Positions 34,521-46,990 are shown, numbered from the stretch's first letter. The stretch is 64,000 nt of DNA from Viscum album (GCA_963277665.1 OY728153.1:272774250-272838249), one strand, 5' to 3'. Notes: generated from the sequence alone by a model not told the origin. Made by a program: numbers and translations.

Positions 34521-35376
34521 ATGATTACATATATTCATGGTTTTGAATATTAAAAAGGTTATTATCACATCATGATTATTATTTTATGTGAAATTATATG
34601 TGATAATGAACTAATAGTACCTACCACGTTATAAATTCATAGTAATTCCATACTATGTTGAGAATCTATAAGTGATATGATAGTATTATTAAATAAATTT
34701 TCTATATATGGGTCGTATTTCATTACAATACACAGATAATATATACTAGTAGGGGTATGAGGCTTATAATACATTGATAATTCTCCTTATTAATTTCATC
34801 CTTGGTAATCTCAATATTGGGATTTATGAGAACTTGAACTCCCAGTATGAAATAAACATTTATATCTATCATTAGATATTATAATCTATGGATGTGTGTA
34901 ATGGTCCTAAGACTTTAAGACTGTTGTTGATCCATATCAAGATTCATGTACTTTGATGTAATAAAAAAATATAATGACATATTCTCACAGTGAGGTAGGT
35001 TACGTTGGGTATTTCACAACTAATATTTTATTAAAGAATGAGGTGAGGAAAGATTTTTTCCTTTTGTTCTATATGTTAATTTAATATCTTGGGTGATTTT
35101 AAGGGGAATTGAATTTCCATATCGATTACATGGCCAAGTAATTCTATAATAAAGTTTATTTATGTTAAGTTAAAGAATTTGACATTGAGTACATAGGATG
35201 ATGACCCTAGTATACATCCTGCTTGATTAGATAAATCGCGATAAAGGGATTATAGTACACAGTGTAAGATCATAGGTGTTTTTATGTCATTGTAGTATCA
35301 ATTTCTTTCTATATGGGTTTCTTTATATTTTTCTAGGTTCTAACCATTCACTTTAGGTAGTTATACATAATTACAT
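34521..35376. other. Unassigned DNA between copia relics C and D
   Basis: It lies upstream of the RT of copia C in its own orientation, where the integrase-RT linker would be. Faint minus-strand wording (NLNQCGYMV just before the RT) suggests linker sequence, but no integrase core was recognised. Confidence 0.35.
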
Positions 35377-36457
35377 TGACAAAGAAGCCTCTAGGGTTAC
35401 ACCCTAAGTATACCCATAACCTTAGTTTAATTCTATATAAATTTTACATGATGAATAAATATTTTTATAATAAATGGTTTAATAATTATTAATTTTTTGT
35501 TGATTTAAAATATTCAGTCACCAATTATTCATGTGAATATATGAGTTTAATATTTAAAAAATATTTATAAAGAATTTTAATGAATATAATATTTATTTAT
35601 CTTTTAGTGACTAATACAGAAATATTTATTTATTTAAATAAATAGTCATTATTCAATATTGGATAAATATTAATGAGGAAAGGAGATTGAAGTTGATAGT
35701 CCAGTGAAAATGATATATTCAATATCATTTGAATAAAAATTAATTTATTTATTTAAGAAATGATATTTATTTTTCTAAGAGTTTAGCATATATCAAGTAA
35801 ATGTTATTATTATTTTTATTATTATTACTCCTACATGGTGATCATTGGGAATTAATAGATTAATAAAGGACTTTTTGTATTTATTATTCTCTAGGCCTAG
35901 ATCTATATAATCCTGATTATAACATTTGCAACAGTAATCATCATTGTGAACAATGAATTCTATAGAGAACCCTTTTAGGTCCTATTGAGATCTTCATTTA
36001 GAAATATCTCATGAATGGAGAGAAATCCACCTTTTTAAGTCTCCTAAAACTAATGATAATAAAAAGATTAATTTTAGCACAAATCTATTATTATGGAGAT
36101 TAATTATGAAAAATGAGAGCATAAAAATATTTATTGCTTGCACTCATGGACTTATATAGTGAATTTTAGAGGTTCTTGGGGAAGGTGTGGATCATCACTA
36201 GAGGAACTCAACCATTGAATTATTTTATAGAATGGTAGTATTTTATAAATATTTCAAATCCTTTTTTAATTAAGAAATCATTTTAACATTAGGTAATTCT
36301 TATTTACATAAATTAATTATAAATTATATGTGTTGATCATGTAACCTGGATTTTGGGGGTTTAATTTGTCTAGTTCTGAGGATAAATCACAAGAAGTTGA
36401 TGAGTATCCATTTTTAGGAATGATCTTGGTCTCATTTTATGTCCAACTAAAACTTCA
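35377..36457 (+). repeat. Probable 5' LTR of copia element D
   Basis: It ends AAACTTCA two bases before the primer site. Inside, GGTGTGGATCATCACTAGAGGAACTC (here in two pieces near 36186-36210) and ATGTAACCTGGATTTTGG near 36345 recall plant copia LTRs of the Tork/TAR type. The start TGACAAAGAAGCCTCTAGGG at 35377 is chosen as a TG start near a plausible length (1,081 bp). It has no partner LTR to confirm it. Confidence 0.5.
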
Positions 36458-36459
36458 AG

Positions 36460-36470
36460 TGGTATCAGAG
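36460..36470 (+). promoter_or_regulatory. Primer-binding site of copia element D
   Basis: TGGTATCAGAG is an exact match to the first 11 bases of the plant initiator-tRNA-Met primer site (TGGTATCAGAGC). It is the best preserved primer site in the window and fixes the end of the upstream LTR. Confidence 0.8.
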
Positions 36471-38739
36471 TATCCATATAATAATTTATAATAATTATTA
36501 TTATTCATTTATCAATTGTACACATTTGTTATTAGTTATTCATTTCAAGTATATTGTATTGTTAATCCAAAAGTCACTTAACATGTTTTTTCAATTACTT
36601 TTCTTAGAGATTCATATGATATTAAATTGGTTAAGAATAGGGGATAATGATCAGATAATACATCAGGAGGGAAAATAATTTTTTTAGTAAATTTCTTTTT
36701 ACAAGATGTGTAAATAAAGTACACACTATGTACCATGGTTCACCACACATAAATGTTCTATGGGATATATGAAAAATTGAGTAGTAAATAATATTTGGTG
36801 AATAAAAAGATCATTAAATTCGTTAATTTTTTTTCTATATTGGACTTGAACATGGTTTTTCAGATCACACGGCATGTAGATGACATATACATCATGTATT
36901 CAAATCATTTTCTTAGTAAATTTCATAGAATATACATGGTCAAATGTGCATCATGTATTAATACACTACATGAGGGATTCATAATCAAGAAACACATAGG
37001 TTGCATGGTTTTTATCTATAATAAATGGTGTATACCTCATAAGTGTCTGCATTTCAAATACACAACAGTTCCCTTTGTGTATTTCATTGTCACGTGGAAA
37101 GTGGTGTATATAGGGTGTATCTCATTAGTATATGGTGTGTATCCTGATTGGGAAACAAGCTAAGCCCCTATGCATATATCTCAAAATATAAACAAGAAAA
37201 AAATATAATTTATATCTTATTAGTATATTATTTTTAGTAACCTATTAAATAAAAAAATTAAATTACAAAGAAAATATTAATTACAACATTAAAAATAAAT
37301 TACATGTCTAGCATCTTGGGTGATTACAATGTAAATTTTTTGAGGATTAATAAATTCTTTGTTAATTTCATATATTTATCTAAAAATATTGGTGAATCCA
37401 ATTTATTTTCACATTACCATAGATTATGATAACCTATCTATCTATTTGGATGTATAATAAGATAAAATAATCAATTAATTGAATTAACTCAAGCATGTTT
37501 ATCTTAATAATAAATAATGAATTTATATGAATACTGTCTATATTATATATTATTTTTCATTTCATGTTTGTATGTTCATGATCTTGTATCGGCATGTGTA
37601 TGTGATTAGTTTCTTTTAATTTATTATTATTATGTTAAAATGATGGTCCACATATCATCCTCTCTTTTATAGTATATAGGACTTATTTTTCCATAGTTTA
37701 TTTTATATAAACCCCCTTATCGATTCCATTGGATCCCCTAAATTTTGTGTGAGTAAAATTATATGTAAATGATGAAGCTCCCAAGAAATATTGGTTGGTA
37801 TAATTTTGGATTCTATGTGAAACCGAACTAGGTGAAAAATATAAAAATAGGCAGAATGTTTCAACTTAAACTAGGAATGGTCAAAGGAGTTATTTCTCTA
37901 GGTTTAAGGGTTGGTTTTTCATTAAATATATAAACTATCCATTATTAAATCTCATGATCATGCCATTTTAATTTTATTTTTATTTTTTTCAGTTGTATGG
38001 TGAATTAATTATGGATTCTTTTTCGTTAAATAAACGAATTAAAAATATTGCGAGATGGAATTAAAATAAAATTAAAATAGGAATAAATTTATCTACTCAT
38101 GGAAAATCATTTAAGTAGATTCCAATTAATATTAAGAATCATGAAATAAGAAAAAATGGGAAATTTTTTCATGATGTTAAAATCCCTCAAACCAAATATT
38201 AAGTGAGAAAATCATTTCACTACTTGGGTTAAAATATAACTACAGTTAACAGTTCTTGAAAATCCTCCATTTGGGTGCTTTAAGTTATTGTGTACTTTTT
38301 AAAATTATTTTTTCATTGAATTTACCTAGTTATTATTATGTTTTAGTCACATCAATAAAACATAAAGAAAATATTGGGAATTTGTTGAGGAAATTCAAGT
38401 CTTGGATTTCAGGATTGGGGAATCCAGACAACATATCTAGCAGTAGACAATTAATGATGTTAGAAATTTACACCTACCCCCATACATTCAAATAACTTTT
38501 CAGGAATCTGTATGGGTTATGATATGGGGAATATGGATACTTTCCACTAGAATATCCATATAGCAAGATATTTTAAAACTAATAGTGTGGGATATAAGGT
38601 TTCAACAAAATATGGGAATATTAATATATTAAAATTTAATATCTATTTTATTAATATAAATAATCTACTAAAATATGATCTTTTTTCATAAATGTAAATC
38701 CATAAAAAACATTATTAATACAATATATATTAGATAAGG
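36471..38739. other. Oversized leader of copia D, probably with a foreign insertion
   Basis: Copia gag normally starts close after the primer site; here 2.3 kb intervenes. It contains the palindrome array at 36720-37160 and, on the minus strand, TGTAATCACCCAAG starting at 37328, which looks like the start of a gypsy LTR (compare TGTAACACCCC at 14890). A truncated minus-strand gypsy LTR inserted into the leader is the simplest reading. The rest (37330-38739) has no recognised content. Confidence 0.45.
36720..37160. repeat. Second palindrome-motif array (ACACGGCATGTA type)
   Basis: A decayed array of the same motif family as 3850-4510: ACACACTATGTACC (36721), ACACGGCATGTAGA (about 36869), TACATCATGTATT (about 36888), TGCATCATGTATT, ACATAGGTTGCATGG, AATGGTGTATACC, CACGTGGAAAGTGGTGTATA and ATGGTGTGTATCC (about 37133). 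It lies inside an open plus-strand frame (36795-37163) that has no recognised protein motif and probably stays open by chance. Confidence 0.55.
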
Positions 38740-39419
38740 ATAACATTCAGAAAATTTCTAATTTTTAGGAATGATATAGACTCTTATGTATTGTATTACA
38801 CCATGAGTTTAAATTATACTAGATATAAACCCCTATTACTAAATCACATGGTAAGGAGGCTAGTAAGGAGGAACTCTCTCTCTTTATTAAACACCTTGAT
38901 GATATTTTATATGTCTAGTGTCTCATTGTATCATCCATGTCCAATGAGAAACTAAAGAAAAACAAGAAAATGAACGCATACAGAATGTTGTCTTACCTTC
39001 ATGATCTTTATAAATAAAAGGTGATAGAAGATAGATATGATATATCCAAGTAATTATTAACATTAAACCAATGATATTTAGTCCCATCTAGTCAACAAAA
39101 AGAAAAAATGTATATCTAAATTGATCTCTTGGACATATTGGGATTTAAGATTCCAGATGAGTTTTATACATATCTCATCTTATCCTCACTACCTTAGAAA
39201 ATCTCCAATTACATTTAGAATTATAATATGATTAATATGGGGAATACTCTCTCAAAACTCCTTATTTTGATTCTCCAAATTAATGAGTACATGAGGTTTG
39301 AGAAACTTTTGAACCCTATGGTGAATAAAATGAAGAATAAGGTAAAGGGATCAATGACTCTCTCCAAGTATAAGGCTACTAAGCACCATCCTTCTAAGAA
39401 GAAGAAGATCAAAATATAA
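38740..39419 (+). pseudogene. Gag of copia element D (broken)
   Basis: Plus-strand wording KHLDDILYV with CLIVSSMSNEKLKKNKKMNA then YRMLSYLHDLYK (about 38888-39015) matches the copia gag run HLDDSLQAKCLMLASMSPELQ...YTIILHLKELY. DLLDILGFKIPDEFYTYLIL (about 39121-39180) matches the EYIERLxxLGFxxxDELxVDLILQSLP block. NMGNTLSKLLILI then INEYMRFEKL (39228-39310) with a Lys-rich tail corresponds to the MNKxEKTLPELLNMLRTAE region. No zinc knuckle is seen directly after. Stops and shifts make it inactive. Confidence 0.75.
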
Positions 39420-40840
39420 GAAAGTTAAAAATATGTAGTATGTTTTTTATATATTAATATGGGAAATAGTAATAATAAAAATATTTAGCTAAAAAATTAT
39501 GGGGTGGCTTCATGGTTCATTATCGAGTGAAGTATTTATAGAAATACTAGTTGGGTATTCAATACAACTTTTGGTACTCAAATATGTATCCAAATATAGT
39601 GAAAACTAATATTATAGAAGATTTATAGAGGAAATATTGATCTTTGAGCTCCTAATAGAGCACAACTTACTTCCTAGTCTATAGAATAATACATCCTTCC
39701 TTTTAAAATAGGGACGATATTTTTTTGACAATTGTTATTATGTACCTAGAGTTACCAAAACATATTTTTTGTATCATGCCTAGATACAGAGGGTTTATTA
39801 TCAAATTTTTGAAAAAAATGTATTTATTTTACAAATATAACATATTTTATGGTACATATATTAATATAATGGTATTTATGTATTAGATTACAAAAAAAAT
39901 TTGGAAAATGATAACAAACCAATTTCACATGAATCATAACACACGAAGTTGTTGAATCATAGAATTAGTCATGTAAATGAGAAATGGTTATTGAATTTCT
40001 ATAAATATGGCTATTTATGTTCTTATAATCCAAGTACACTTGATATATATATATCTCTTTTTCATATGGTAATATGACCAATCCACCTTTTGGGGAAATA
40101 GATAAAGGGCCACAGAAGTTCCGGATTTGGTACACACAAATGTGTTGATACCATTTCTAGTAAAATATAGAAGTGAGTATTATTACATAACTACTTTTAG
40201 TGTTGATTTGATTATACAAGAAAGTTTTTTACATTATGAGGTATAAGTATTAATCCTTTGAGAAATTCAAGGAGTTCAAGAATAATGTATATAACCAACT
40301 TAGTAAGAAGATAATCTTATATATAATCATGGTTTTGGGTATCTTAACCTATAGTAGATAAATTATTTATGGGATTTTTGGATTCTATCTCAACTCAATC
40401 CTCTTTTTAAACCATAGTGTAATGGTGTCAATGAACATAACAACCAAACCATGATTAACATGGTGAGGTGGATGATGAGACTTACATATCTTCCATTACC
40501 AATTTTGGATATACATTTTAGGCTTGGAAACATATTATAAATTAAGTTCCAACTTTGGTGGAAAGTAGAATACCTTACAAATTAATGTGTGGAAATAAAT
40601 TTTGTGTTGTCACATAATCATGTATGGGGTTGAAAGCATTTTTTTAAAGACCACTATCAAAATAAACTAATGCCTTCAAGAATTAGGTCTACCATTATAG
40701 GATTTCCTAAGTAGATAAAAGGATATTTAATATATTAATCTTCAAACAAGAAATTCATTGTGAAAATAAAATCCATTTTTCTTGAGAGAGATCACATATC
40801 TAAAATTAGATATAATTATAAATAATGGATTCAATATAGT
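39420..40840 (+). pseudogene. Protease/integrase region of copia element D (broken)
   Basis: The protease is only hinted at by NCYYVPRVTK near 39735, matching LxDVLYVPxxxxN. The GAG-pre-integrase domain is clear: HTKLLNHRISHVNEKWLLNF and YKYGYLCSYNPSTLD (about 39940-40040), corresponding to LWHxRLGHIxxxRMxxL. The integrase core follows with LVHTNVLIPF-like wording (about 40115-40150), EKFKEFKNNVYNQL (about 40258-40300), NGVNEHNNQTMINMVRWMM (about 40424-40480) and the C-terminal SRIRSTIIGFPK (about 40675-40713). It would insert element cDNA. Two of the catalytic acidic positions are not recognisable. Confidence 0.75.
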
Positions 40841-41079
40841 TGATGATTAAGATACAAAAGAGTTGATGTAGGAACAAATTTCGCCTATCCCTATGAAATA
40901 TGTGGTCTTAAGACACAAGTACTATGTAGGAGCTTTAGATGGGTTAGATAACCATAAATATATGGTTTTCTCGTCACTGAATTAGGTGATTAATTATTAA
41001 TTAAATAAAATCATCCCCATTACAATAAGGAGTTATTATAGGGATAAAATCTACAATATGACAAGAATCCATAAATTTT

Positions 41080-41230
41080 GTGATGGATTATATGTACTAG
41101 AACCAAGTATGGGTTTTGTTCAATCCTCCAATTGATGTAAAACCCATTGGGTGAAAATTGTTATTTAAGATAAAACTATACATGTGAGGTAAATAGAGTA
41201 CCTATGATTTTCAAATAGTGGATAAATGGT
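41080..41230 (+). pseudogene. N-terminal stub of copia D reverse transcriptase
   Basis: MYxxTKYGFC / VWVLFNPPIDVKPIG-like wording across two frames at about 41091-41150 matches the SMYxNxVWxLVDPPxGVKPIGCKW start of copia RT. Homology stops after about 50 residues, well before the catalytic boxes. The element is therefore truncated or interrupted near 41230-41260. Confidence 0.6.
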
Positions 41231-41931
41231 TTAAACAGTTGTTTCTTCAGGGAGGATGTGGAATGGATCTTCTTGTTGGTTTGATTGCATGGGGTTCAAT
41301 GCCTTTCTCAATCACTCGCATCAAGTTTTCCATTTGTTTAGTCTACCCTAGAAACTCCCAAAAGTTACCCCAACTGTAACTAGGTACAACCTTGATTTCC
41401 AAATTCAGAAAGTCATCAAGGTTTTTAAAACCAACAGCTCTTAGGGACCCTCATTAGTCAAGAGGGTGGGTGGCTGGGCGGATCACACCCTTTGGGGGGG
41501 ATTTTTTCCTACTTTAAGACTCTCTTATATATTTAATATATGTTCATGAATCTCTTAAAAATATTGATATAGGAATGGTTAACTTAAAAAACAATCATGG
41601 GTTTGTTATATTTTACGTAAAAAAGACTAGGGTCACATTAGTGAATCCACCAATATATATTTTAGGTTCTTCATATTTTTCCCAATAACAAGTAGATTCT
41701 TATGTACTGAATCCGTATAACCAAGAGCTTCAGAGTACGATTACATGTAAAGAGGTGGTTAATATTATGAGGAGTGGATTGATCCATTGTGAGGAATCCA
41801 ATGTGTCATGTTTATTGCAAGAATAAAACCCCACATAGTTTGGTGCACACGTTCGATTTAATTTCATACGGAGAGGAAATATATGTGTGTTACAAGGAAT
41901 CAAGTATTCAAGATCTATTCCCAAGTATACA
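41231..41931. other. Unassigned DNA right of copia D
   Basis: It has a relatively GC-rich patch (41260-41510) including GTGGGTGGCTGGGCGGATC, with no recognised protein on either strand. It joins the Tyr/Pro-type repeat family on its right. Confidence 0.35.
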
Positions 41932-42577
41932 GCCTACATATCCTTATTATGGTGAGAATCAATGTTTTCATAGTTCATTCAGACCCTTGGGACCATCCCC
42001 ATTATGGAATTCCTCTTATGGTGAAAGTTTATATCATTCCAATTGATGGGGATTGCATACTAATATTTCCCCAGATGGTGGAGATTCATGATTCAAATGG
42101 TATGATAACTGAAATTTTCTAAGCTCTCTAGAGTGATGCTTAATTTTAAAAACAAGGAATAAAAATGATCAGTATCACTGCATACAATTACGGGACTTAT
42201 TTACTGGATAAATCCATAAGAAGATTCTATATATATATCGGGCCTCAGGGAGTCTTCCTATGTATCCTGGTTATAGTAGGAATCAGACTCATCATAGTTT
42301 AGTTGGTTTCCTAATCCACTATAAGATGAGGTAGAATTTTCATCTCATGGGAATGATTGGCTTCTGATGGTTGAGATATCAGATATATGTGGCGAATTAC
42401 ACCAAATTCGGTGTCTATTTTAGATCAGACCTTATAAAGGTGCTCTACGTATCCTTATTATAAAATTAATTAGAGTTATCATAGTTTAGTTGGGCCCTTC
42501 AAACTGGCCCCAAGATAAATTCCCTCATATGGAGGTGACTGTATCATTCCACTCATCTAGGCTTATATACTTACATC
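41932..42577 (+). repeat. Imperfect repeats with Tyr/Pro/His-rich reading frame, left part
   Basis: Three copies of a unit starting TAYGTATCCTTATTATGG and containing TCATAGTTTAGTTGGRCCCTT begin near 41932, 42256 and 42446. Translation gives recurring YPYY, NQ, HSLVGP and SYGG-like words. A block at about 42043 (TGATGGGGATTGCATACTAA) recurs near 42554 and, after element E, at about 53679. The copies straddle the E insertion. Function is unknown; a decayed low-complexity protein repeat of an older retroelement is possible. Confidence 0.5.
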
Positions 42578-42582
42578 GCCTT
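42578..42582. repeat. Target-site duplication of gypsy E, left (GCCTT)
   Basis: GCCTT directly precedes the 5' LTR and is repeated directly after the 3' LTR (53452-53456). The exact 5-bp match confirms both ends of element E. Confidence 0.88.
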
Positions 42583-45460
42583 TATAACGACCCAATATTT
42601 CTTCAATGGAAATTCCATTCTTATAAATATGTCATAATCACATGGAATCACAACATAATGAACTTAAAAGTGATATATGACCCTTAAACATAAGTTTGTC
42701 ACTTCTGTGATTTGAATTTCTAAAATATGACATACACTGTTATCACCAGTAAGTTATACCTATAATAGTACAAAAATAATATTCAAGTTAAAGTATGATA
42801 TACCTATGCTTTGGAATAAGTTAATAAATGTTTTAAAACTATTTATTTTAGAATAAATTATTATTTAAATTAAATATTAAATTAATCATATTTAGAAAAT
42901 TAGTTTTTCAAAATGGACTTCATTTTTGGATTCTACATGTCAAAAAATGGTTTGAGTGAATTTTTGGTTTTTTTCAGAAATACTTGAATTTTTTATGAAT
43001 AGTGAAATATGGTAAAATGTCGTATATACAAAATATCAATTAAATACACTATTTATAACATCATAAGTGATATAATCCCACTGGGTTCTAACTTACCTGA
43101 ATTTATTACTATTCTTGGTAATGGAATCATCACTATTTTTGGTCTTGAGGGAATTTAATAAACTAATGATTTAAAAATTATGAAAACCCTCCTCTCCTCC
43201 ACTATAAAAACCCCCTATCACTCCCTCTTCTATTCACTCCTCTAAGCCTTGAATCACTTCAAAACTCTGCAAAATTACACTTCCCTAGTCACTCCCCATG
43301 TCTAATAAGCTCTTGGTCTTTCTAATATAGCAAAACCACTTCCCTTAAGGAGACTCTTAAGGAGGTCATTTCAAGAGGTAAAGCACCCTTCTTTTTTATT
43401 TAGTTTCATTTCTATGTATATTCTTTTGTTATCCTATCCTAAAATATTCTATAAAAATGACCATTATAGATCCCATATCATCTATATACTATATTTATAT
43501 CATGTTAATGGAAGAAACATCATCAATATTCTTACTCTCTCCCTTTTATTCATTAAACAAAACTGATGTCCATGAGGATCCAATTTATAACCTTCGTGAT
43601 TGATGAAGATTCATTCTTCAAATTATCTTTCATTACTGGTCATGAAACCATTTTTATGATTGAAAAAGAAAATAATATATGTATTATAAACTAATTAATA
43701 TTCAAGAACCATTATATGTACATATTGTTAAATCATATGACAAAACTAGTTCCTAATAATCAAAATACAGCTAAAATAATCTAAGGGAATGTCATTAAAT
43801 GATTTATCCTCATTCCATGTAACAAAATGATATAAATTAACATTAACAATGATTTATTTTCATAATTAATATTTAATTTCTATTTTTTATATCTATAACC
43901 ATTCCACATTAACTACATTACTTAAAAACTAGTGAACCGATTATGAAAATTAAGAAAATGAACACTCTGGAACGAAAAAATTTGATATTATAACTTATCA
44001 ATAAGTACATAAATTAACAAAAAAGAATATGATAAACTAAATACGTATCTAATATGTTATTAATTAAGTTATTAATAAGTATAATTTCATATTACATGAG
44101 CTTAAGATCATGAGAAGATGACGTCATATTTAAGGTAATGGTTTCCCACACGAACTCCCATTTGCATTCAGGTTACTTTGATTGTCTAAATAAATTGATG
44201 AAATTTTTATGTATTATTATTATTTACACCTAATAATTTATTTTAGTATTATATATATTTTTACCAACTATAAACCTTCCTTATTTTATGGATAGTTACA
44301 CATTTTAAAAGGAAACCTTCAAAGTTGATTCCAAAATACAAGCCTAATTCAAGGGAATTTCTTAAACTCTTACCCATTTTCAAGGGCACCCTATAATCTT
44401 TTTTTGGAAACCATTATATTTATAAAATCACACATTTTATTATAAAAATAATACTTTACTTCACTTATGGATTTATACAAATATTTTTCCAAAAGAACTC
44501 TTCTTTTCAAAGTAAAAGGGTATTTATCTCAAGAATTACTCGAAGATTTTATAAGAGTATTTTCATCTATTTCAACACTCTTGTTAATTATTTTTTATTA
44601 TTGGGATTAATATTTTACATTATTATATCGCATATTTAATTTCATGGTTTATGATCATTTTGGCTATGGATGTGCTATCTTAAAACCATTCATCAATTAA
44701 CTTTTAATGGTTAATGTTTATGCTTAATGTTCGGGGAATGTAATTTACATTTCATATATTATTTTCAATAGGAATGTATATGTTGTTTTTATTTATCCCC
44801 ATTCATATTAGGAATGCATTGGATATAGTAACTGTCATGTGGGGCCCACTGTATCCCATCGGTGCATCGGTAGGTCTCATGAGACAAACTATGGTCGTAG
44901 CACAAGGCCTTGACAATATGGTTATCTATGGTCTTTGTCCGAGGCCTTGACTGTATGGTTATGTTGTCCCGCATTATGAAATCCCTCATTATGGATATAT
45001 TATTGATGGTTCATGCGGTTACTCAACTAGTATAATACCCATTATTATGTTGAATGTGTAAAATATTTACTTACCTCATATTATTTCCATATTATGTTCA
45101 TGTTTATTTTTAAAGGTGTGTGTTTTCAATTATTCACCATGTCTAATGTTTAAGTTATATTCCGTTGTATTTATTAATCTTACTGAGAATTTGATCTCAC
45201 CAATTTCTTATGTTTCATTTTTCTCAGGATGTGAATAATTTTATTATGAATGACATGCTTAAATAACCTAGGAGTTATGGAAGTTTCCTAAGGAGTTTCT
45301 ATATTGTTTTTTATTTCATGTTATAATGTTGAACTTATGTATGTATCTTGTTTCCAATAATACTAAACTACTCAGTCCTTTAGGATGCTTATTCCTTTTT
45401 TATATTCCAATGTAATCAAATAAGGGATCGGCTCTGGGAAATTAGGTTCGGGTCCTTACA
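42583..45460 (+). repeat. 5' LTR of gypsy element E (2,878 bp)
   Basis: It starts TATAACGACCC (the G of the usual TG has become A) and ends GGGTCCTTACA. The two ends are nearly perfect inverted copies of each other over 11 bp. A TATA box lies in CACTATAAAAACCCCC (43199-43214). The CTTACTGAGAATTTGATCTCACC block is at 45179-45201. It aligns with the 3' LTR throughout. Confidence 0.92.
43202..43210 (+). promoter_or_regulatory. TATA box of LTR E (5' copy)
   Basis: CTATAAAAA in the context CTCCACTATAAAAACCCCC, followed by a pyrimidine-rich stretch typical of plant retrotransposon start sites. The same block is at about 51194 in the 3' LTR. It would have driven the genomic transcript. Confidence 0.65.
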
Positions 45461-45462
45461 AT

Positions 45463-45474
45463 TGGTATGAGAGG
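45463..45474 (+). promoter_or_regulatory. Primer-binding site of gypsy element E
   Basis: TGGTATGAGAGG two bases after the LTR end matches TGGTATCAGAGC with two substitutions and fits an initiator-tRNA-Met primer. It shares its last bases (GAGG) with the element A site. Confidence 0.8.
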
Positions 45475-46027
45475 ATGTTTAGTAGAAAACATGGAAACTA
45501 GATTTAGAAAACATAGATTAGGGAAGAGTCCCAAAGGTAGTCTTTAAGGATAAACATACAAGAACACCCTGGTATTTCGGTAAGGAATATATTATGTGGA
45601 TATTTCAAACAATACATCTCTTTCTGGATACGAGCAGGTAAAGGTGGCTCTGGCACAGATGTACCTAGGATTGAAAGATCCGACAAAGAGTTTTGGGCTT
45701 GACCTAGGGTATCCTGGTACATGAAAATGGGCCTTAATGAACTTTTGGTTACAAAACTCCTGGGGGATATGCTTAGGATAATTCACATTTTCATTATAGG
45801 TCATTATGAAGGATTTAAATATAAATTTTTAATCAATGAAACAATTTTTCTGATAATGTGATTAGCTATTCGTAGGATCTCAATTTGTGCTATGTATTTT
45901 TTTAAGTTAAGATTCTACATTATGATTCATAACCTAATCGAGTGTATTCCATCATCTAGAAATAGAGCCTAGTGGAAGGAATGGAAAATACACAAACGCA
46001 CGTGTCCCCGATAGGGATTTCCCTTTA
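45475..46027 (+). other. Leader of gypsy element E
   Basis: A 553-bp non-coding leader between the primer site and gag. No palindrome array of the element A type is present. Reading frames on the minus strand here (45504-45804) carry no motifs. Confidence 0.6.
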
Positions 46028-46990
46028 ATGCAAGATAATGATGTTGGTTTTGTTGTTGTGACTCGTTCTGAGGAACTTCTAACTATATTGGGACTACTTA
46101 CTCAGGTTATGAACAATAACCTTATCTGTATGGAGCATTTGGATCCTCCACGTGGAGGAGCTATGTTATATTTCTTTATGCGACAACAACCACTATCATT
46201 CAATGAGACTACAAACCCATTTGTAGTTGAGTAGTGCATATGTTCCCTATAGAATATATTTATCGCTTTGGGAATTAATGAAAGAGAGAAGGTTGTCATG
46301 TCAGTTTATTGTCTATCAGGAGATGTGGATCATTGGTGGTCATTAATCCAAAACACAAAGGATGAGGAAGAGATAGAAGTGATGGAATATAGGGACTTTA
46401 AGGAAATATTCCAAGAGAAATATTTTCCTTCTGAACAGTGAGCTGATATGAAAGGGCAGTTTCAGGATTTGAAGTAAAAGGAAGATGATAATGTTACAGA
46501 GTATGAAGAAACTTCACAAGGTTTTCAAGGAATTTTTTAGACTACATATGAAATATGAGGAGAAAAATTGATTGATTATTTGATAGTTTGAAACCATTCC
46601 TCTGAAGGGATCCAGTCTCCTAGAATTTCTCATCATATGAAGATATAGTTTCATGTGTTCTCAAGATAGAAAAGTAATTCTCTAAGTCTTATGACTTTAA
46701 AAAAATCATGAGAAGAAGAGGATTAATATAAACTTTGGGAAAGGAAATAATGAAATGGGGAAGAAGGTAAGAGTTGAATATCCATCCGGTAATAATTGTG
46801 GGAAGAAACACCCAGGAACTTTTCTGAAGGGAATGAAATTCTGTTACAAGTGCGGAGAAAAAGGAAACCTAACTCTAGATTATAAGGGAATGAAAGAAGA
46901 TACTAATTTCCAGTGCAACAATTTTTTAGAGGTGGGACATTATGCACATGAATGTCCTAAGCATCAGGGGAACATTCCCCCAAAGAAGGC
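46028..46990 (+). pseudogene. Gag of gypsy element E, with two zinc knuckles (broken)
   Basis: It starts with MQDNDVGFVVVTRSEE. The gag core reads ETTNPFVVE, then IALGINEREKVVMSVYCLSG and DVDHWWSL (46200-46345), which matches plant gypsy gag (NPxxAExW...LEGxAxxWW). DFKEIFQEKYFPSEQ follows. At 46839-46880 CYKCGEKGNLTLDY is a CCHC knuckle with His to Asn and last Cys to Tyr. A second is CNNFLEVGHYAHEC (46915-46956) with its second Cys changed to Phe. Stops after FVVE and others plus frameshifts break it. Gag packages the element RNA. Confidence 0.85.

Larger units (their letters stand above)
35377..41230 (+). mobile_element. Ty1/copia retrotransposon D, 5' portion (plus strand)
   Basis: LTR (35377-36457), a well-preserved primer site (36460-36470), then after a 2.3-kb interruption gag (38740-39419), protease/integrase (39420-40840) and the first part of RT (41080-41230), where homology stops. 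RT, RNase H and the 3' LTR are missing, so the element is truncated on the right. The gag wording fits copia elements of the Tork/TAR group. That LTR and gag belong to one element is inferred from order and strand, because the leader is far too long. Confidence 0.6.

Noticed and set aside
36795..37163. A 122-codon plus-strand gene
   Set aside because: It overlaps the palindrome-motif array, has no recognised domain and lies in decayed transposon sequence; it is probably open by chance.
39221..39412. A hydrophobic minus-strand 63-residue protein
   Set aside because: The opposite strand of the same bases encodes the gag C-terminal block of copia D.
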